Below are positions 1 to 14,347 of a stretch of DNA of 64,000 nt, one piece after another. The stretch is from Warburgia ugandensis (lineage: Eukaryota > Streptophyta > Magnoliopsida > Canellales > Canellaceae), in the NCBI GenBank assembly GCA_035236585.1, contig CP141131.1:17893103-17957102 (forward strand), written 5' to 3'. The notes below the pieces were generated by a model. It was not told the origin of the DNA, did no database searches, and saw only the letters and a program-made list of their open reading frames with translations. Every line of letters begins with the position of its first letter. The stretch's first letter is position 1. The translations under genes were made by a program, and so were the position numbers.

Positions 1-846
1 AGAGAGATATGAGAAAAGGAGGAGGGAAATTCGGCCAGGCAGTGGTTCAGTAGATCAAATAGAAAAACTAAGGGAGAGATGCGGTGTGGTGAGGAAGTGT
101 AGGGAAGGAACGCACTGTGAGAAAGAAGGGATAGAAGAGAGAATTGGAAAGTGGGGGTGACGGGTTTGGTGCTAAAGAGAGGTGATGGTTGGAAAAAGGG
201 AGAATTCAGCCTAGAGAAGAAGAGAGAGGGATGCTGAAGGTGAAAGGGAGAAGGAGATTAAGAGGAGAGGGATGAGGAGTACGTGAAAGAGAAAAAAACG
301 TAGAGAGGGGGAATGAGAGAAGGGGAAGAGAGAATGAGGTGGAGAGATGATCCGGTCCAGCCTTTCCCAAGAGAAAAAAACGTCCTCCTCAAGAGAGAGG
401 GGAAGAGGACTTAAAAAGAGAGAGAGACGTGTGAAATAGAAGGAGAAAAAGAGATAGAAGAGAGAGAGAAAAGAAAGGAAAGGGATAAGAGAAAAAGAGA
501 GATGAGAGGAGAAAGAGAAGGAAGAGGAGATAGGTGGGGTCCACTAGCTTTCCTAGTTTTGCTAGAACTCTGCAAGTCTTCAAAGTCTTCAGTCTCTTTC
601 CATGATTCAATCTGGAGCGTCCATGCCTGAGTTGACTGATCTGCAATGCACAAGACTCAATTAGCGAAATCTAAACCGTACATTAGCTTTAATAGTCATT
701 TAACCACTAAATTTTACAATTCAACGGTTGGATGACCAATTAAAGCTAAAATGAAATATTTGATTTAAAATCTTAAAATTAATGGTCTAGATGCTCCAAG
801 AAAATACTAAATTAGGGATATTTTGACCAAAATTGAACACTTAACA
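1..846 (-). repeat. 3' LTR, partial (window edge)
   Basis: The LTR start (TGTTAAGTG on the minus strand) is at 846, preceded at about 847-875 by a purine-rich stretch that could be the polypurine tract. The remainder runs off the window. Positions 1-530 are almost entirely purines (GA-rich), which gives pyrimidine-rich chance ORFs on the minus strand. No host gene is visible here. Confidence 0.6.
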
Positions 847-929
847 GGTACATCCTTGAAGTTTCTCTTTAGGGTCCTTAGCAATCAATTTTTCCTTAGC
901 TTTATGGGTCTCCTGAGTTTTCTCAATTC

Positions 930-2450
930 TAGTGGGACCATTCTTCTAAAGAACCTTTCCATTATGGAGAATGGTGACTGAATTAGTGTGTTCCATGTTT
1001 GAGTTTAAAGAACCCTTTTGTTTGACAACATTTGTACCTCTAGGGTTTTTTTGTGGTTGTACTGGAAATTTTCCTTTATCCATGGTTTGCATGAATTGTG
1101 TAAACATGCTCTTCATATCAGTCATAAATACCTCTAATTGAGCATTCTTCCTTTCCTGACTTTGAATAAATTGTTGAAGGTTGTCCTCCACTGACCTTTT
1201 TGGTGGAGGCATATATGGTTTAGGAGCAAATGGTCCTTGGTGAGGTTGGAAAGGGGTCAGGTGTGAGACATTACCATTGGATCCATTTCGCCAATTGAAG
1301 TTGGGATGAATTCTCCAATTTGGGTTGTATGTCTCAGAATAAGGGGAAAACGGTCGTTTGTAAGAATTTAAGGCATTTGCCTATTCATGAAGTACATCTT
1401 GAAAAGTTGGGATTATTGGGCATTCCTAAGTAGGGTGTGCAGTACTTTCACAAATAACGCACACCTGTTCGACCTTCATAAAGATAGTTTTCCCCATTTC
1501 TATGGCCTCTACTTTTCTAGTTAGGGAAGTTGTCTTTGCATTGATGTCATCATTTTCATTTAAGGCATAGATACCACCCTTTGAAGATGTGGGCTTCGTC
1601 CTATCTGAATGATCAACTTTTTCTGAATCTGCCTAAGTTTGAGTGCTCTCAACTAACCAATCAAAGTACTCTTGTGCCTCTTCTAGTTGTTTGTTCAAAA
1701 AATTACTATTGCACATCATTTCCACAAATTGGCGCATATCGGAATTGAGTTCTTCATAAAAGAAGCAGATAATGCGCTAGGATTCATATCCATGATGTGG
1801 ACATGTTAATAATAGATCCTTAAATCTTTCCCAACATTGATAGAAGGTCTCTTTATCATTTTAGGTAAAGTTCACTATTTTTCGGCGAAGAGTATTGGTT
1901 TTATAAGTCGAGAAGAACTTTTTCAAGAACTCCCTTATCATGTCTTGCCAAGTTCGTAGTGAACCTGCTGACAATGCATTGAACCATATCTTAGTTTTTT
2001 TCTTTAAAGAGAAAGGAAATAGCTTTAGCCTTACTGTATCTAACCCAACATTTTGTGTGCGCTATGTAGTACACACTTCGTCGAATTCTTTTAGGTGTAG
2101 GTAAGGACTTTCAGTATCCAACCCATGATATTTGGGGAATAATTGAATTACTCCTATTTTCAGCTCTATGGTATCTGCATTCTGAGGTAGAATGACGTAA
2201 GATGGTGTACTTGTACAAGTTGGCTGAAAGTAATCCTTAATGTTCTACCATGAGGGTTTTGATAAAAATCATTATCCCCATGGTCACTTTGTTGGTTCCA
2301 CTCTACATTTCCATTTCTTCTCTAGTTCATAGGAATGGGTGGATGATTATTCCTCTAGTGTGGGGCCCTGATCTCCTCTAACATTGCCTAGGGGTGAGTT
2401 ACCCATTGATCTTTGTTCAGTCATTGACTGATTTTGTTGTATGTTATTTT
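930..2450 (-). pseudogene. gag remnant of the gag-only LTR element
   Basis: On the minus strand the capsid-type retrotransposon gag region is readable in pieces, including segments of the type LFPFSLK...WFNALSAGS and W-D-REFLKKFF between about 2100 and 1850. A zinc knuckle of the CX2CX4HX4C type follows at about 1475-1430. The longest open piece lies at 946-1212 (88 residues) and resembles the region after the zinc knuckle in Athila/Ogre-type gag proteins. The frame is degenerate, so this is a fossil. Identification comes from the motifs alone. Confidence 0.7.
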
Positions 2451-3641
2451 TGACTAAACATCTAGTTTTGTCGCGTGTCCACAAGTGCATACAACAAGGG
2501 CTTTTTTTTTTTTTTTTACTACCTAACTAATGCAACCTAAATGCTAATGACAGGGCACAAAAATTCAAACACCCCTAGGCTAGCAAGTAGACAATTTGAT
2601 TATCTTATAATTGTGTGGGGGAGAAGCTTTTAGATTAGCCTAATCTAACGCTCCTCCTCTCTTTCAGACTTGTCCTATTGCTTACCAGTTAGATCCTACC
2701 TAACCAACCACTTCACACCCTCCTCAGCTAGCTATAGGTAGTCTAAGTCATAGAATGTGCTGGTAGAGTTAATCATTTAAAAACCATTGTAGTTGGTTAA
2801 ATAGGGGCCATTAGAGTGGCAATAGCTCGCCTCCTTCCAAGAGGGTCCTGTGAGCATGTGGTGGGCCTTATAGGTCTTTTCTAATTAATTTTGATTAATT
2901 TTGAAGGTTGGATTATGTGCTTGTGGTGATTATCCTAAGTGGGCCAAGAGGTTGTGATAAAATCCACCCTTGATCTTGTGAGGTTAGGTGCCCTTACTAA
3001 TTAATTTTTCCATTCCATGCAATTCAGTCAACATATAATCATCTTAAAGCAGTTAAACATGCCCTCAAAATGCAATAAAAAATAATAAACTAATGTAAGC
3101 CCTAAAAATGCAACGTATATCAAATATATTCTATATAATTTTTATACTAACAACCAATGCAATTTTAATCTATAATGCGTAACCTAAACTAGAAATTTTA
3201 AAGAGTTTAGAAATTTCTCACAGCGCGGTCCTGGAAAATGTCTTCTTGTACAAGGGTGGGACCATTTACATTCCACCTCTACTTCCAAGTTATGATGGCC
3301 CACCCTTGACCTATATTATTACAGCCTTTTAAATGAATTATAAAAATAAAGTAATTATATGAATTCCTTACTACAATTCACTCAAAAATAAATTGCAATT
3401 ATCCTAATTAAACTCTTTGAAATTCTCCTTTCTTTTTCAATTTTCCTGCAAAATAAGAAATTATCAGTAAGTACCAAAAATTAGGAGAAATTGAATTTAT
3501 GCATTAACAAAATTTTAAAATGCACTTAAAATGCCTAAAATGTTAAAAAAAAATACAACTCCTAAATTATTTTTTTTTGAAAATTTTAATTAAAATTTAT
3601 GAAAACACCATTGTGAGTCCCTAGCAATGGCGCCAAAACCT

Positions 3642-5461
3642 TGTTGATATTTTCTACAAGTGCACGGTTATTGTAAAATAGCTAGTGCAAGTCCGGGTCA
3701 ATTCCACAGGGACTCGACTTGAAAGGGTAGATTTTACACAAATTTGAATTGTAATTTGGCAGAAATCAAATTCAAGTCCATTATGCAGTTCATGAGTAAA
3801 TAATTCTAAACTTAAGTTAAGCAATAAATGAAAGTAAATAGCAAATAGGGAGAACTTCTTTGTTTGACTGTTATGTCACGCAGTTAGTCACAATAGGTTC
3901 CAATTGATTACAAAACAAATCAAGTCAAATAATTGCCCAAGATAACACAGTCCTTGGATAGTCAAAACCGGAGTAACACTAAACTAGAATGAAATGGGAC
4001 ACAAATGTAATTAAACTAGGAATACAAATGTCATTATAATTAAAGAGCCAAGGGCATAAACAGAATTTTCCTGTTTTCTATTTCTTTTACCGATGACACC
4101 AAACCCAGCAGGAGGAAGATCGAGCAGTGGAAGAATGGGGAGAGGAGAAAAGGAAAATGGAGGAAATGGGGGAAAACCCAATTTGGGTCCTTTCTTCTGA
4201 GTCAAGCGGTGCTGCTCTGTGAAGTGACAAGGCCGTCGGGTGGTGGAAGAAGAGGCAGCTGGCATTTCCACCATGTGCTCTCTGGCGACAAGCATAGCAT
4301 GGTTCGAGTAGATGATGACGCGGTGAGCAAATTTGGTATTGTGGGGTTCGAAGAGGAACGAAGGTGGGAAATTGGGCGACTGGTATGGTGGGTTGATGGG
4401 TCGGCTAACAACAGAAAAAAGCAACAAGGGAGAGTGGGTGAAGGCTGACGGAGAGGGTTGCCGGTGAATGGAGCAGAACATCACGCGGCTGGTTCAAACG
4501 CCCAAGTCATCCAACTGGGGGGCGTGTAAGGCTCACGGAGGGCTGCTCCTAGTCTGGGCTAGGCATGGAGGATTAGGCTAAGCTACAAAGGAAAGGGACA
4601 CAGAGGTGGAGAGAGTGGAAAGAGATGGGTTTGGCAGCTAGGGCATGACGAGGAAGAAGGAAGGTGGGGCTGTAGCATATCCTAGAACATGCGGTCTGTT
4701 TGGCGATGGAATAGTAAGGACTGGTGTCTGAGCTTTGTGATGCCAGTGAACTGGAACAGAGAAAGCCTTGCGATGAAATTGAAGTGGGTTTTGTCTTTGA
4801 TAATGAAAGATTGAAATAAAATGAGAATAGCAAGGGAATCAGTTGGAAATGCAAGGGACCTAAATGAGGAAACCGTGATAAATCAGGGTGGGAATAGAGG
4901 GCTGAGTGGCTAGGGAAGGCATGCTGGATGGAGAGGCTGGTGGTATGTGTCAAGCTAGTAACAGAGGAAGAGAAGATGAGATGAACCTTCCTCTGTTCCT
5001 CTATCCACGTCCAACCCCCAACCAATTCTCCACATCTGCTTTTAACATCTCACCTTTTTAATTTGCATTTCTTTTGTAGGTTCCTTTCGGCTCATATTTC
5101 CTTCTCCATCGTTTCTTCCTTATTTCCCTCTTTATTATTTGCAGCCCACTTACATACTTAGTTTAAGCAATAATCTCTTATGAGTTGGGTCCATTCAGCC
5201 ACTTTGATAATCTACACCGACTAGGTCAATATGAGTCATTCAAATTATTTTGAATTATTTGCAAAACAGAATACGAAAATTAGAATTATCTAAACTATGT
5301 ATCTAATTAGCTGTCATGATCATTTGATTGTTAACTTTTTTAAATTAACGGTCAGTTGATCGATTAGAGCTAAAATTAACTTAAATTACAAAATTACTTA
5401 ATTAAATAATCTAATAAAATGTTACTCTAAGATTATTTTAGGCAAAATTAAAAACTCAACA
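3642..5461 (-). repeat. 5' LTR of the gag-only element (1820 bp)
   Basis: The ends form a short inverted terminal sequence: TGTTGA at 3642 and TCAACA at 5456-5461 on the plus strand. The primer-binding site lies just outside the 3642 end, in the internal region. The inner end at 5461 aligns loosely with the 3' LTR end at 846; both sides contain an AACGGT...GAT...AAAGCTAAAAT motif. ORFs between 4011 and 5025 on either strand are chance frames in the LTR. Confidence 0.72.
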
Positions 5462-5500
5462 AAAGCAATAGTGACTCTGGTGCATGGCCTATGTAAGGAG

Positions 5501-8500
5501 TGTAATATCTACTATTTTTAAAATTTGAAAATGCATGACTTGTGGAATTTTGGAAATTTGCAAAAAATTGTGGTAATTGTGAAATTGTGAATTTTAGAAA
5601 TTAAATCACGAGTTAAAAACCTCAATAATTGGAATGTACTCGAAAAATGGAATTCAACGCCACTAAGAACGCTTAAATCAGAGACTGGAGGAAAAGTGGC
5701 TAATTAATTTAAATTTTGTATTTAATAAAACAAGCATAAAGGGCAAATTGGTAATTTCACATGGGGGGTCTGCAAAACCAAACACATAGGGGGTATTTAA
5801 GGGGTGCCTTAACTGCAACACCCCCATTGCATCCCCTGGCTTCTTCCTCCCCTTGCACGCCGCTAGGCGCGCCATAGACGACCATGATGCTGCTACACTT
5901 GATGGAACACACCTCTGGCCGACCTAATTCAAGGTAAGCCTCCTCTTTCTCGCACTCCACATCCCAATGTGCGTGCTGAGTTGTTAATGCCAGAAAATAA
6001 CGTGAAATGTCATTTTTTTTGCTACTACATGAACCTCATTGATTTTGCAAAAATAACCTGATGAAACTGTGTTAGATGGATGATCTGAACCATTCATCTT
6101 GTGTATAATAAAACAAACAAACCCATAAATTTTCATGATGATCGGACGGCTATGGATGTTGAAAAACCAAGAAAATAGTAATGGAGAGATTTTTAGGAAC
6201 GTGATGAAAATCATGTGAAAATATAAAATAATGATAGAATTTGTTGAAGGATAGCTTAAAAATGGAATGTACGCAAAAAATATAACGAAACGGTGCAAAA
6301 TTTGCAAAATTTGAACCACCAGGGGTGGCCGGCGGTGATCAGAGTCCGGCAGTCGTCTTCGGCAACGACGGACCAGTATGGTCGTCATCCCCAGCAATGG
6401 CCAGCAGCGGCAGCTCGATGGGTGACGTCAGGCAGCACACACACACACAGGCGACGTGAGATGACACGCATGTGACACCCTTGAGCAGCGCAACCTTTTT
6501 TGGGTTTTTTCTAGGCTGTTCATTCACAAAAAATGTGATTTTAGGAGCTACAGAAGTCCAAATTGCGATCCGAAAGAGGCATTGCAATTTTCTCGATGAC
6601 GTGGACCTAGATTCAAGATAAAATCCTAACCTTGAACACCTTTTAAATGGTTTAACCACTAAATACTATTAAATGACCTAGATTAGGCCGATCAATGTAT
6701 GATCAGGCCTTAGACCTTGATTGTATACATCAATTATGAGACGATCTAGGAGATTAGAAGAGTAGATCTCATTGAATTGCCAAGAAACGTGATATTAACC
6801 GTTGATCTAAGCAGGTGCCTTAGGATGTATTGATCAAAAGAGCAATCTAACTGTCAAATCGACGTGTAATTATAAAGATACTTATGAATCATTAAATGAA
6901 ATAAAAATTTAATGGATCATGATGAAAATGAGTAGAATTGAAATAAAAATTGATATATGATAGTCTAGATGTTAGGAAGACAAACATCTAGCTCAGGATT
7001 GCCCTGATGGAGGGTTAATCAGATGATCTGGGCCGTTAATCTTGGATTAACTATCAGATCATGGAGGTTATCACTTGGACATGTTATTTGAGATGTGAGA
7101 ACACCAAGTGATCGATGACTTATGATGTGACAGGTACGTAAGGGGGTGCGACGTGATAAAGCTTACACGCCTAATTGGAGTATTGCATTTGTCGAGGTAG
7201 GTGATCACATTTGGGATTTTTCTCTTGATTTCATCAACTATGACTTATCTACGATTCTTGAGGCATGTTTTATGCACTACTGTGTTTCGTTGTTTGTGTT
7301 TAATACTTCATATTTGTTATCATGATATTTGATTTCATGATTATCCATGATTTTGATATGTGATGGATTACGCCTTATCATGGACTTAAATTGAGACTAG
7401 GTCTTGTACTAATTTGAGGGCGAGCTAGTAGTTTGGGCTGATAGGCTTCCGTCGAAAAATAGACTGATGCAGGTTGCATGTGAGGGACTCAGGGTCGAAT
7501 TGTATCAAGTGAAGCAAGGTAAGCCGGATCTTGTACCGATTTTAAGGCGGGCCAACAGTTTAGGCTGATAGACTTCCTTTGGGAAATAGACTGATGTGGG
7601 CTACACGTGAGAGACCTAGGGTAGGATTGTATATAGTGAAGCAGGGTAAGACGAGTCTTGTACCTATTTGAGGGCAGGCCAGTAGTTTTGGCTAACAGGC
7701 TTCTATCGAGAAATAGACTAATGCGGGCTGCACATGAGGTACCCAGGGTTGGAATGAGTATTCATTGCCATCATTGTGAGTGTAGTATAGGCACTCGTAG
7801 GACTTATTTGTACACAACTTTCTATGATCATGACATGCATTATTTGTTCTATGGATATGGACTTTTGGTTATAGTGATTTATGAGTATCCATGAGTTTCA
7901 TGCTCTGCATGCTAAGATATTCAAATTTGATGATGATTTGCTTAGCGCATGATTTCTCAATTTATCCATCATGGATAGTTGACATTTCACGTGCCTTGTA
8001 TACATTTATCTTATGAGATTTCATCATAATTATGATACTTCATGTCGTATGATTTTATAATATTTATTACCAAATGTGAATCACCTACACAAGCATAGTT
8101 TGCTGAGGCATTGCAAACAAAGCAATGCCTCAAATACAGAGAGTGACAATAAGTTGACGCTGACAGAGCAGGTAAAAGTGATAGCAGTTTTTCAATGAAG
8201 CATTAAGGATGTTCAGAGATGACAAGATTTGTTCAAGACCTCACTTTGGGCTTTAAGTATGGACTGTACTTTAACTAAAATTGCAATGTGACCTAAATGT
8301 AAGAATATGGATTCATGTTGGATGTGATGGCTGTATGGAGGGACCTTGGGTATTTTGTCATGACTTGAATTTTTTGTTCATTGGAGTATATATTTTATTG
8401 AAAATAGTATTTGATTATGTAGATGGGTGTGGAGACTGAGTCTCCCATATGTCAGGTCTTATGTTATGTTTATCTGGCTATTTGGTATTGCACTAGTCAT

Positions 8501-8670
8501 GTGCAATAGTCAAAAATACAGATGAGTATGACTCCCTAGATTTTGAAAGAAATGCTTTTATTTAAGTTTTTATTTTTTATCACTTTAAAAAATCAAAGTT
8601 TTTAAAACAGGGATCCCGACTATTTTTATAAATGATAATTATATTGTTGTTAAAAACCCAGGGCGTCACA
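5501..8670 (+). mobile_element. Solo LTR, 3170 bp, Ty3/gypsy type
   Basis: The block begins TGTAATATC and ends GGGCGTCACA. It is flanked by the same 5-bp target duplication on both sides, AGGAG at 5496-5500 and at 8671-8675. There is no internal coding region, so this is a single LTR left by recombination between two LTRs. The termini and large size resemble Tekay/Del-type chromovirus LTRs; that lineage call is an inference. Strand is assigned from the order of end motifs and is uncertain. The ORFs inside (for example 5984-6397 minus and 7658-7894 plus) show no recognisable protein. A 127-bp tandem repeat lies in the second half. The intact duplication suggests a moderately young insertion. 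Confidence 0.85.
7401..7757 (+). repeat. 127-bp tandem repeat inside the solo LTR (about 2.8 copies)
   Basis: The phrase (g/a)TCTTGTAC starts at 7401, 7528 and 7655, an exact period of 127 bp. Each copy then has a GAGGGC-type segment, a GGCTGATAGGCTTCC-like segment and an AAATAGACT(G/A)ATG segment. The third copy stops at about 7757. The copies differ at many sites, so the duplication is not recent. Confidence 0.85.
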
Positions 8671-8675
8671 AGGAG

Positions 8676-9789
<1,114 letters not shown>

Positions 9790-11128
9790 AAATGGGCGTG
9801 GATAGCTTCTATGCCCATGATGTAAATAGCTTCTTACTTAAAAATGAATATGAGTATCAAATATCATTTGTTAGAAAATGGGTTTGATATCAACTTCTAA
9901 TGCCCAACCCCCTATTTATTCAAACTCTTGCAAAATCAAGAGAAGAATAAGTTTTCTTTTGTTTTTACAATCAGTTAATATAAATAACTTTACAGTTATA
10001 TTTCAATTAATGCAAAAAATAATGGGTCTAGATTATTTTCTGGGTGCACTTTATGATTATAAAGTTAGACTTCGTGATCTTGTAGTCTAGTGGGCCCAAA
10101 CTTCACAGTCTTAGAGTTCATAAATATTTACCTTAATAACTTGATTTTTTATGGTCTTGATGCAAACTTTCAAGATTTTTTGAGAATTTTGAAATATTTT
10201 CGAAGTATGCTTTTACAATATCCATTCTTAATGTATAAAATAAAATGTTGCCCTCAAATGGTACAAAATTTGATGTATAAAGCATATTTTGGGGCCCTCC
10301 TTCATTACATACTATGAAGCTTATTTGGAAGCCCTTCTTGCTAATGATGGAGGAGTTAGTCAAGCTCGGTTTCACCTAATTTCACTCTATTTGGGACAAG
10401 TTTAACCAATTTGGACATTATTATGCAAGATCATTGTTATTCCTATTTGATCTATGCTAATTTTCAAGAAAATTGTGCTAACTCATTGTTAGTCTATCTT
10501 GTACTTGCTGAGCTAGATCGATTATTGATGTAGCTCTTGCAGACTCATTATTAGTCCATCCTTAGTTAGTAAGAGTTTCACAAAACCAAGCCTAGCTCAT
10601 TGTTAGTAGATGAAATCTCTAGCTATGGTGATTTCAGTAGAATAAGGTGTAAGGTCTATTCCTAGTGTAAATTAAAGGCCTTTTTAGCTTGGAAAATAAA
10701 ACAAAGGAAAACTTATTCTTTGCTTGATTTTGCAAGAGTTTGAAAAAATAGGGGTTTGGGCATTAGAAGTTGATATTCAAACCCATTTTCTAATAAATGA
10801 TATTTGATACTCATATTCATTTTCAAGTAAGAAGCTATTTACATGTTGGGCCTTAGAACTATCTATATCCATTTTAAATAAGAAGCATTTTGCATAATGG
10901 GCATGGAAGCTATCCACACCTATTTCAAATAAGAAGCTATTTATATGATGGACCCTAAAAGTTGTCTGTAGATAAATGAAAGCTATTTACATAGTAGGAC
11001 TCACAAGCTATTCACACACATTTTCAAGTAAGAAGCTATTTACATGGTGGACCTTAGAATCTACCTGCACCCATTTGTAATAAAAAGCTATTTATATGGT
11101 AGGCCTAGAAGCTATATACATTCAATTT
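9790..11128. mobile_element. Foldback-like DNA element with tandemly repeated arms
   Basis: The stretch 9827-9966 is repeated in inverted orientation at 10694-10845 with few differences, around a loop of about 730 bp. The right arm continues outward as about six copies of a 51-bp unit (starts near 10825, 10876, 10927, 10979, 11025 and 11076; core AAGAAGCTATTTACATGGTGG). The left arm holds little more than one unit in opposite orientation (9790-9835). Long inverted repeats built from short tandem units, unequal between arms, are the hallmark of foldback elements and of some Mutator-like elements. I see no transposase in the loop and could not fix the outer ends or a target duplication. Confidence 0.65.
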
Positions 11129-13465
11129 CAAATTAAAGCTATAGAAGATCCACAAATATGCTTCATAACATGCATGATGAGTCCATTCATCTTGTTTGCT
11201 GCCTCTTTCTATGAAGGTAGGTATTATTTTTGAAATATCTGAGCCATCTATTTTGTTTGCTACCCTTTGATGCCTCTATTGAATACGATCAAATGATGAG
11301 ATGGATTCTGCAACTTTCCTTAGATTTTCATCAAATCTAGATGAAAATATGAAGTTATTGAAGACAAAACAGAAGGAAGGAAGAGAGAATAGCTAAAATT
11401 AGTTCCTATGAGGGGTATAAATGGAACACTCAGAACGACAAGATCAACAGAAATTGGATAAAAGATTAGGTTATAGTTATTCGATTGAAATCAATGATAC
11501 AATATTGGTTTTCCTTTCGAAGAACTGTATCTTTTTTGTATGATATCAATTTTATACCCTTATATTATTATTTTAAACTTGAGCAAATGAGAGGGTAATA
11601 TAGTAATTTAAATTTAAATAATTTTATTACTAATTAATTCTCTTTTTACACTATTTTGATGTTCATTTTATTTTATGTTTAGATTAGAGATCATTTAAGA
11701 ATGGCCAATTGTGGTTCATCAGTAAATATGAACATTTAAATACACAATAGTCGAGAACCACTACATTATTTTCTTAATATAGAGACTATTTATTGGTTTT
11801 GTCGTATTGTTTATTTTTCTTCTTTTTTTTGCATTTTCTCATTTACGTATCAGAACTGCTAAATACTTGAGAACCATACTAGAAGCAGTGGTATGGGAAT
11901 AGTTTTTAGACAAGGAACCAAACTTCAAAATGCTATAGTACAAAGGAACCTAAAATCTTAAGGGTGCAAATTTTGTTTTTCATGGAACCAAACTAGAATC
12001 AAACCCATTTACACCCCTAGTTTCTATTACCATCCTCACGAAAATCATGACATATAAATAAAAATGATATACAACTTTTAAAATGCTAATATTCTTAGAG
12101 CCTTTGCAATCCCCCTTCAATCTGATGTGTTTTTGTGAACATCTTTAGCTTGTCAAGTAAATGGTAAGATGAACATTAGAATAAATGAAATAAAGTAAAT
12201 GATAATGATGCTATTTTGCAAAACTACTCTTACTTATTTCCTAAAAGAAAAAAATATAAGTAGGGGTATTTTGTATACTTGAAATAATTACACATCTCAG
12301 ATCGGGTTAGGTTTTTTTCTCGCCTTCTCAAGCCTACCTCCACTCACATTTATTTGCCCCAGAGCAGATACAAGTCACAGTTTTCTTGCACCACCTTTAT
12401 CTTAAACAAGGGGACGTGCAAGGGGGAGTGGGCAGATTTACCCTCCCATTGCCATTCCTAAGTCAACTCAAATATGTGTATGTGCACATGACTTTCCTAG
12501 TACAAGAACAGAAGCTGGCTAGCACTCTGTCAAAACGGCCATCCAATGAGGAGAAGACTCAATTACTCTCTAGGCTAGCAGTTATTTACTATTTATAAAG
12601 AAGGAATGCCTTTTCTAAAAAAACAAAGAACATAAATAAGGAGGAAAAGAGTGCAAATCTTAACAATAAACAATTCCAGAATCATCACCATTAAATCATG
12701 CTAGATTTTGTCTGAATGATGAGTGAACCTGAAATCCATGGCGGGCCTATTGGGTGTGAAAAGAGGCATGTAACTAGCTAGGATAAGGGATCAAATCCAG
12801 CATTAATTCATACTATCGCTTCACGTCTTGCATGCATTTCACAGTATTCTTAAACAGAGGAATCGATGAACCAAGTTGCACACGATTAACTCAGTTCCCT
12901 TATTGTACTAGTTATCGTTGAACATAATGAGTTTATCAGACAAGCTGAATATAACTTTTTATAGATCTACTTGTTTACTTGCAGGGACTAGGTGGGACTT
13001 GGAAGCAAAGACAACAAGTACAATGGTGATTAATTAAATTAGAGGGCCTGTCGTTTCTCAAGGTACTATTGTTTAGCTGTGTGCTTCAAATCACTTTGGA
13101 TGGCATGATGGAATGTAGAGCCCACATGCATGAGTGAGGGTCTTGATCCCATTAAATACAATTTTACCGAGTGCTTTGGAAGATTTATTCAAGGTAAAAG
13201 GAAGAAGGAACTAATAGGAAAGTTTTGTTTAAAGCAATCTATTCTATATTTGTTAAGTGACATTATTTTACCTAGAGTTCTATGCTAAGTCAAAGAATAT
13301 ACATACAGCCCTTGATTCTTGAATTCTAACGATAAGAAAAGGAATATCATTAATTTGCATTCTCAAGTCCTGTCAAGTTGGTATGGCTTCATATTCACAC
13401 ACATGGACCTAGGAAATGACTTGAAATGAGACTACTAAAATAGCCCTGACTTTGATGATTAATGG

Positions 13466-13468
<3 letters not shown>

Positions 13469-13518
<50 letters not shown>
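13469..13518. repeat. Microsatellite (TC)25
   Basis: About 50 bp of pure TC, followed by a short TG-rich tail (GGTGTGTCTGTGTG). Confidence 0.95.
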
Positions 13519-13523
<5 letters not shown>

Positions 13524-13820
13524 GTCTGTGTGCTTAGCTCTCTTTTTTTTACTAATGACTGTTGACGTTTTTCATTTTGATGTTTCTCATATGCATCTTT
13601 GAATAGTTAGCTACAACAATTTTGGTATGTAGTCAATCAAGCCTTGTATGCGAATAGGATCGAAGCGAAAGGGAGACGGTTATAGTTTCCAAAGCCATTC
13701 AAGGAGGGAGGAACTTCTTGGCATATCAAACTATAGGATCTAATCAATTTAATGACTCCCCTAAATAGTAAGAGGGTAGTTCACTTATAATGTAATCTAT
13801 AATAAGGGCGCATGGACACA

Positions 13821-13985
<165 letters not shown>

Positions 13986-14172
13986 TGTAGCACAAACTAG
14001 GAGAGGATGAAGAAAAATTAAAATGTTGCACAAAAACAAGCAGCTTGCCTACTCTTCTGGGCTAATTACAAGAAAAAACTAAGGTTCAAAGATTAATGAT
14101 TGTGTCTTGGCATTCTTTTTCCAATTTATTATTTCCTTTTCCTTGATTTCATTCTCACATATAAGAAAAAAA

Positions 14173-14347
14173 GGGTAGCCCGGTGCATGAAGCTCCTGAG
14201 GATGCGGGGTCCAAGAAAGGGTTGGACCAAGGTTTATAGCATGCAATCCTGCCTTGCATTATTGTAAGATGTTATTCCCACACCTCAAACCCATGACCTT
14301 TAGATTACAGGATGACAACTCTACTGTTGCACCAAGGCTCCCCTTCC
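14173..14347 (-). repeat. tRNA-derived SINE, Au type (copy 1)
   Basis: The plus strand reads GGGTAGCCCGGTGCATGAAG through a GCGGGGTCCAAG segment to CCAAGGCTCCCCTTCC. In reverse this is the Au-type plant SINE, which starts GGGGAGCCTTGGCGCAACGG (tRNA-like A box) and has a GGTTCRA B box. Nearly full length. No clear target duplication. Confidence 0.85.

Larger units (their letters stand above)
1..5461 (-). mobile_element. Degraded gag-only LTR retrotransposon (Ty3/gypsy, TR-GAG-like)
   Basis: An LTR element on the minus strand, cut by the left edge of the window. In element order it has a complete 5' LTR (3642-5461), a primer-binding site at about 3619-3635, a leader, a gag region (about 2450-930) and a partial 3' LTR (1-846). 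The LTR begins TGTTGAG and ends TCAACA on the minus strand; the other LTR begins TGTTAAG. The primer site reads TGGCGCCATTGCTAGGGAC, the type complementary to tRNA-Asp in many plant gypsy elements. No protease, reverse transcriptase or integrase can be read between gag and the 3' LTR. It is a broken fossil. The two LTRs are strongly diverged where they can be compared, so it is old. Gag-only elements of this layout are known in plants as TR-GAG; placing this one there is an inference. Confidence 0.8.

Noticed and set aside
4011-5025. Minus-strand ORFs of 157 and 150 codons
   Set aside because: They lie inside the 5' LTR of the gag-only element and have biased Pro/Ser/His composition without a domain.
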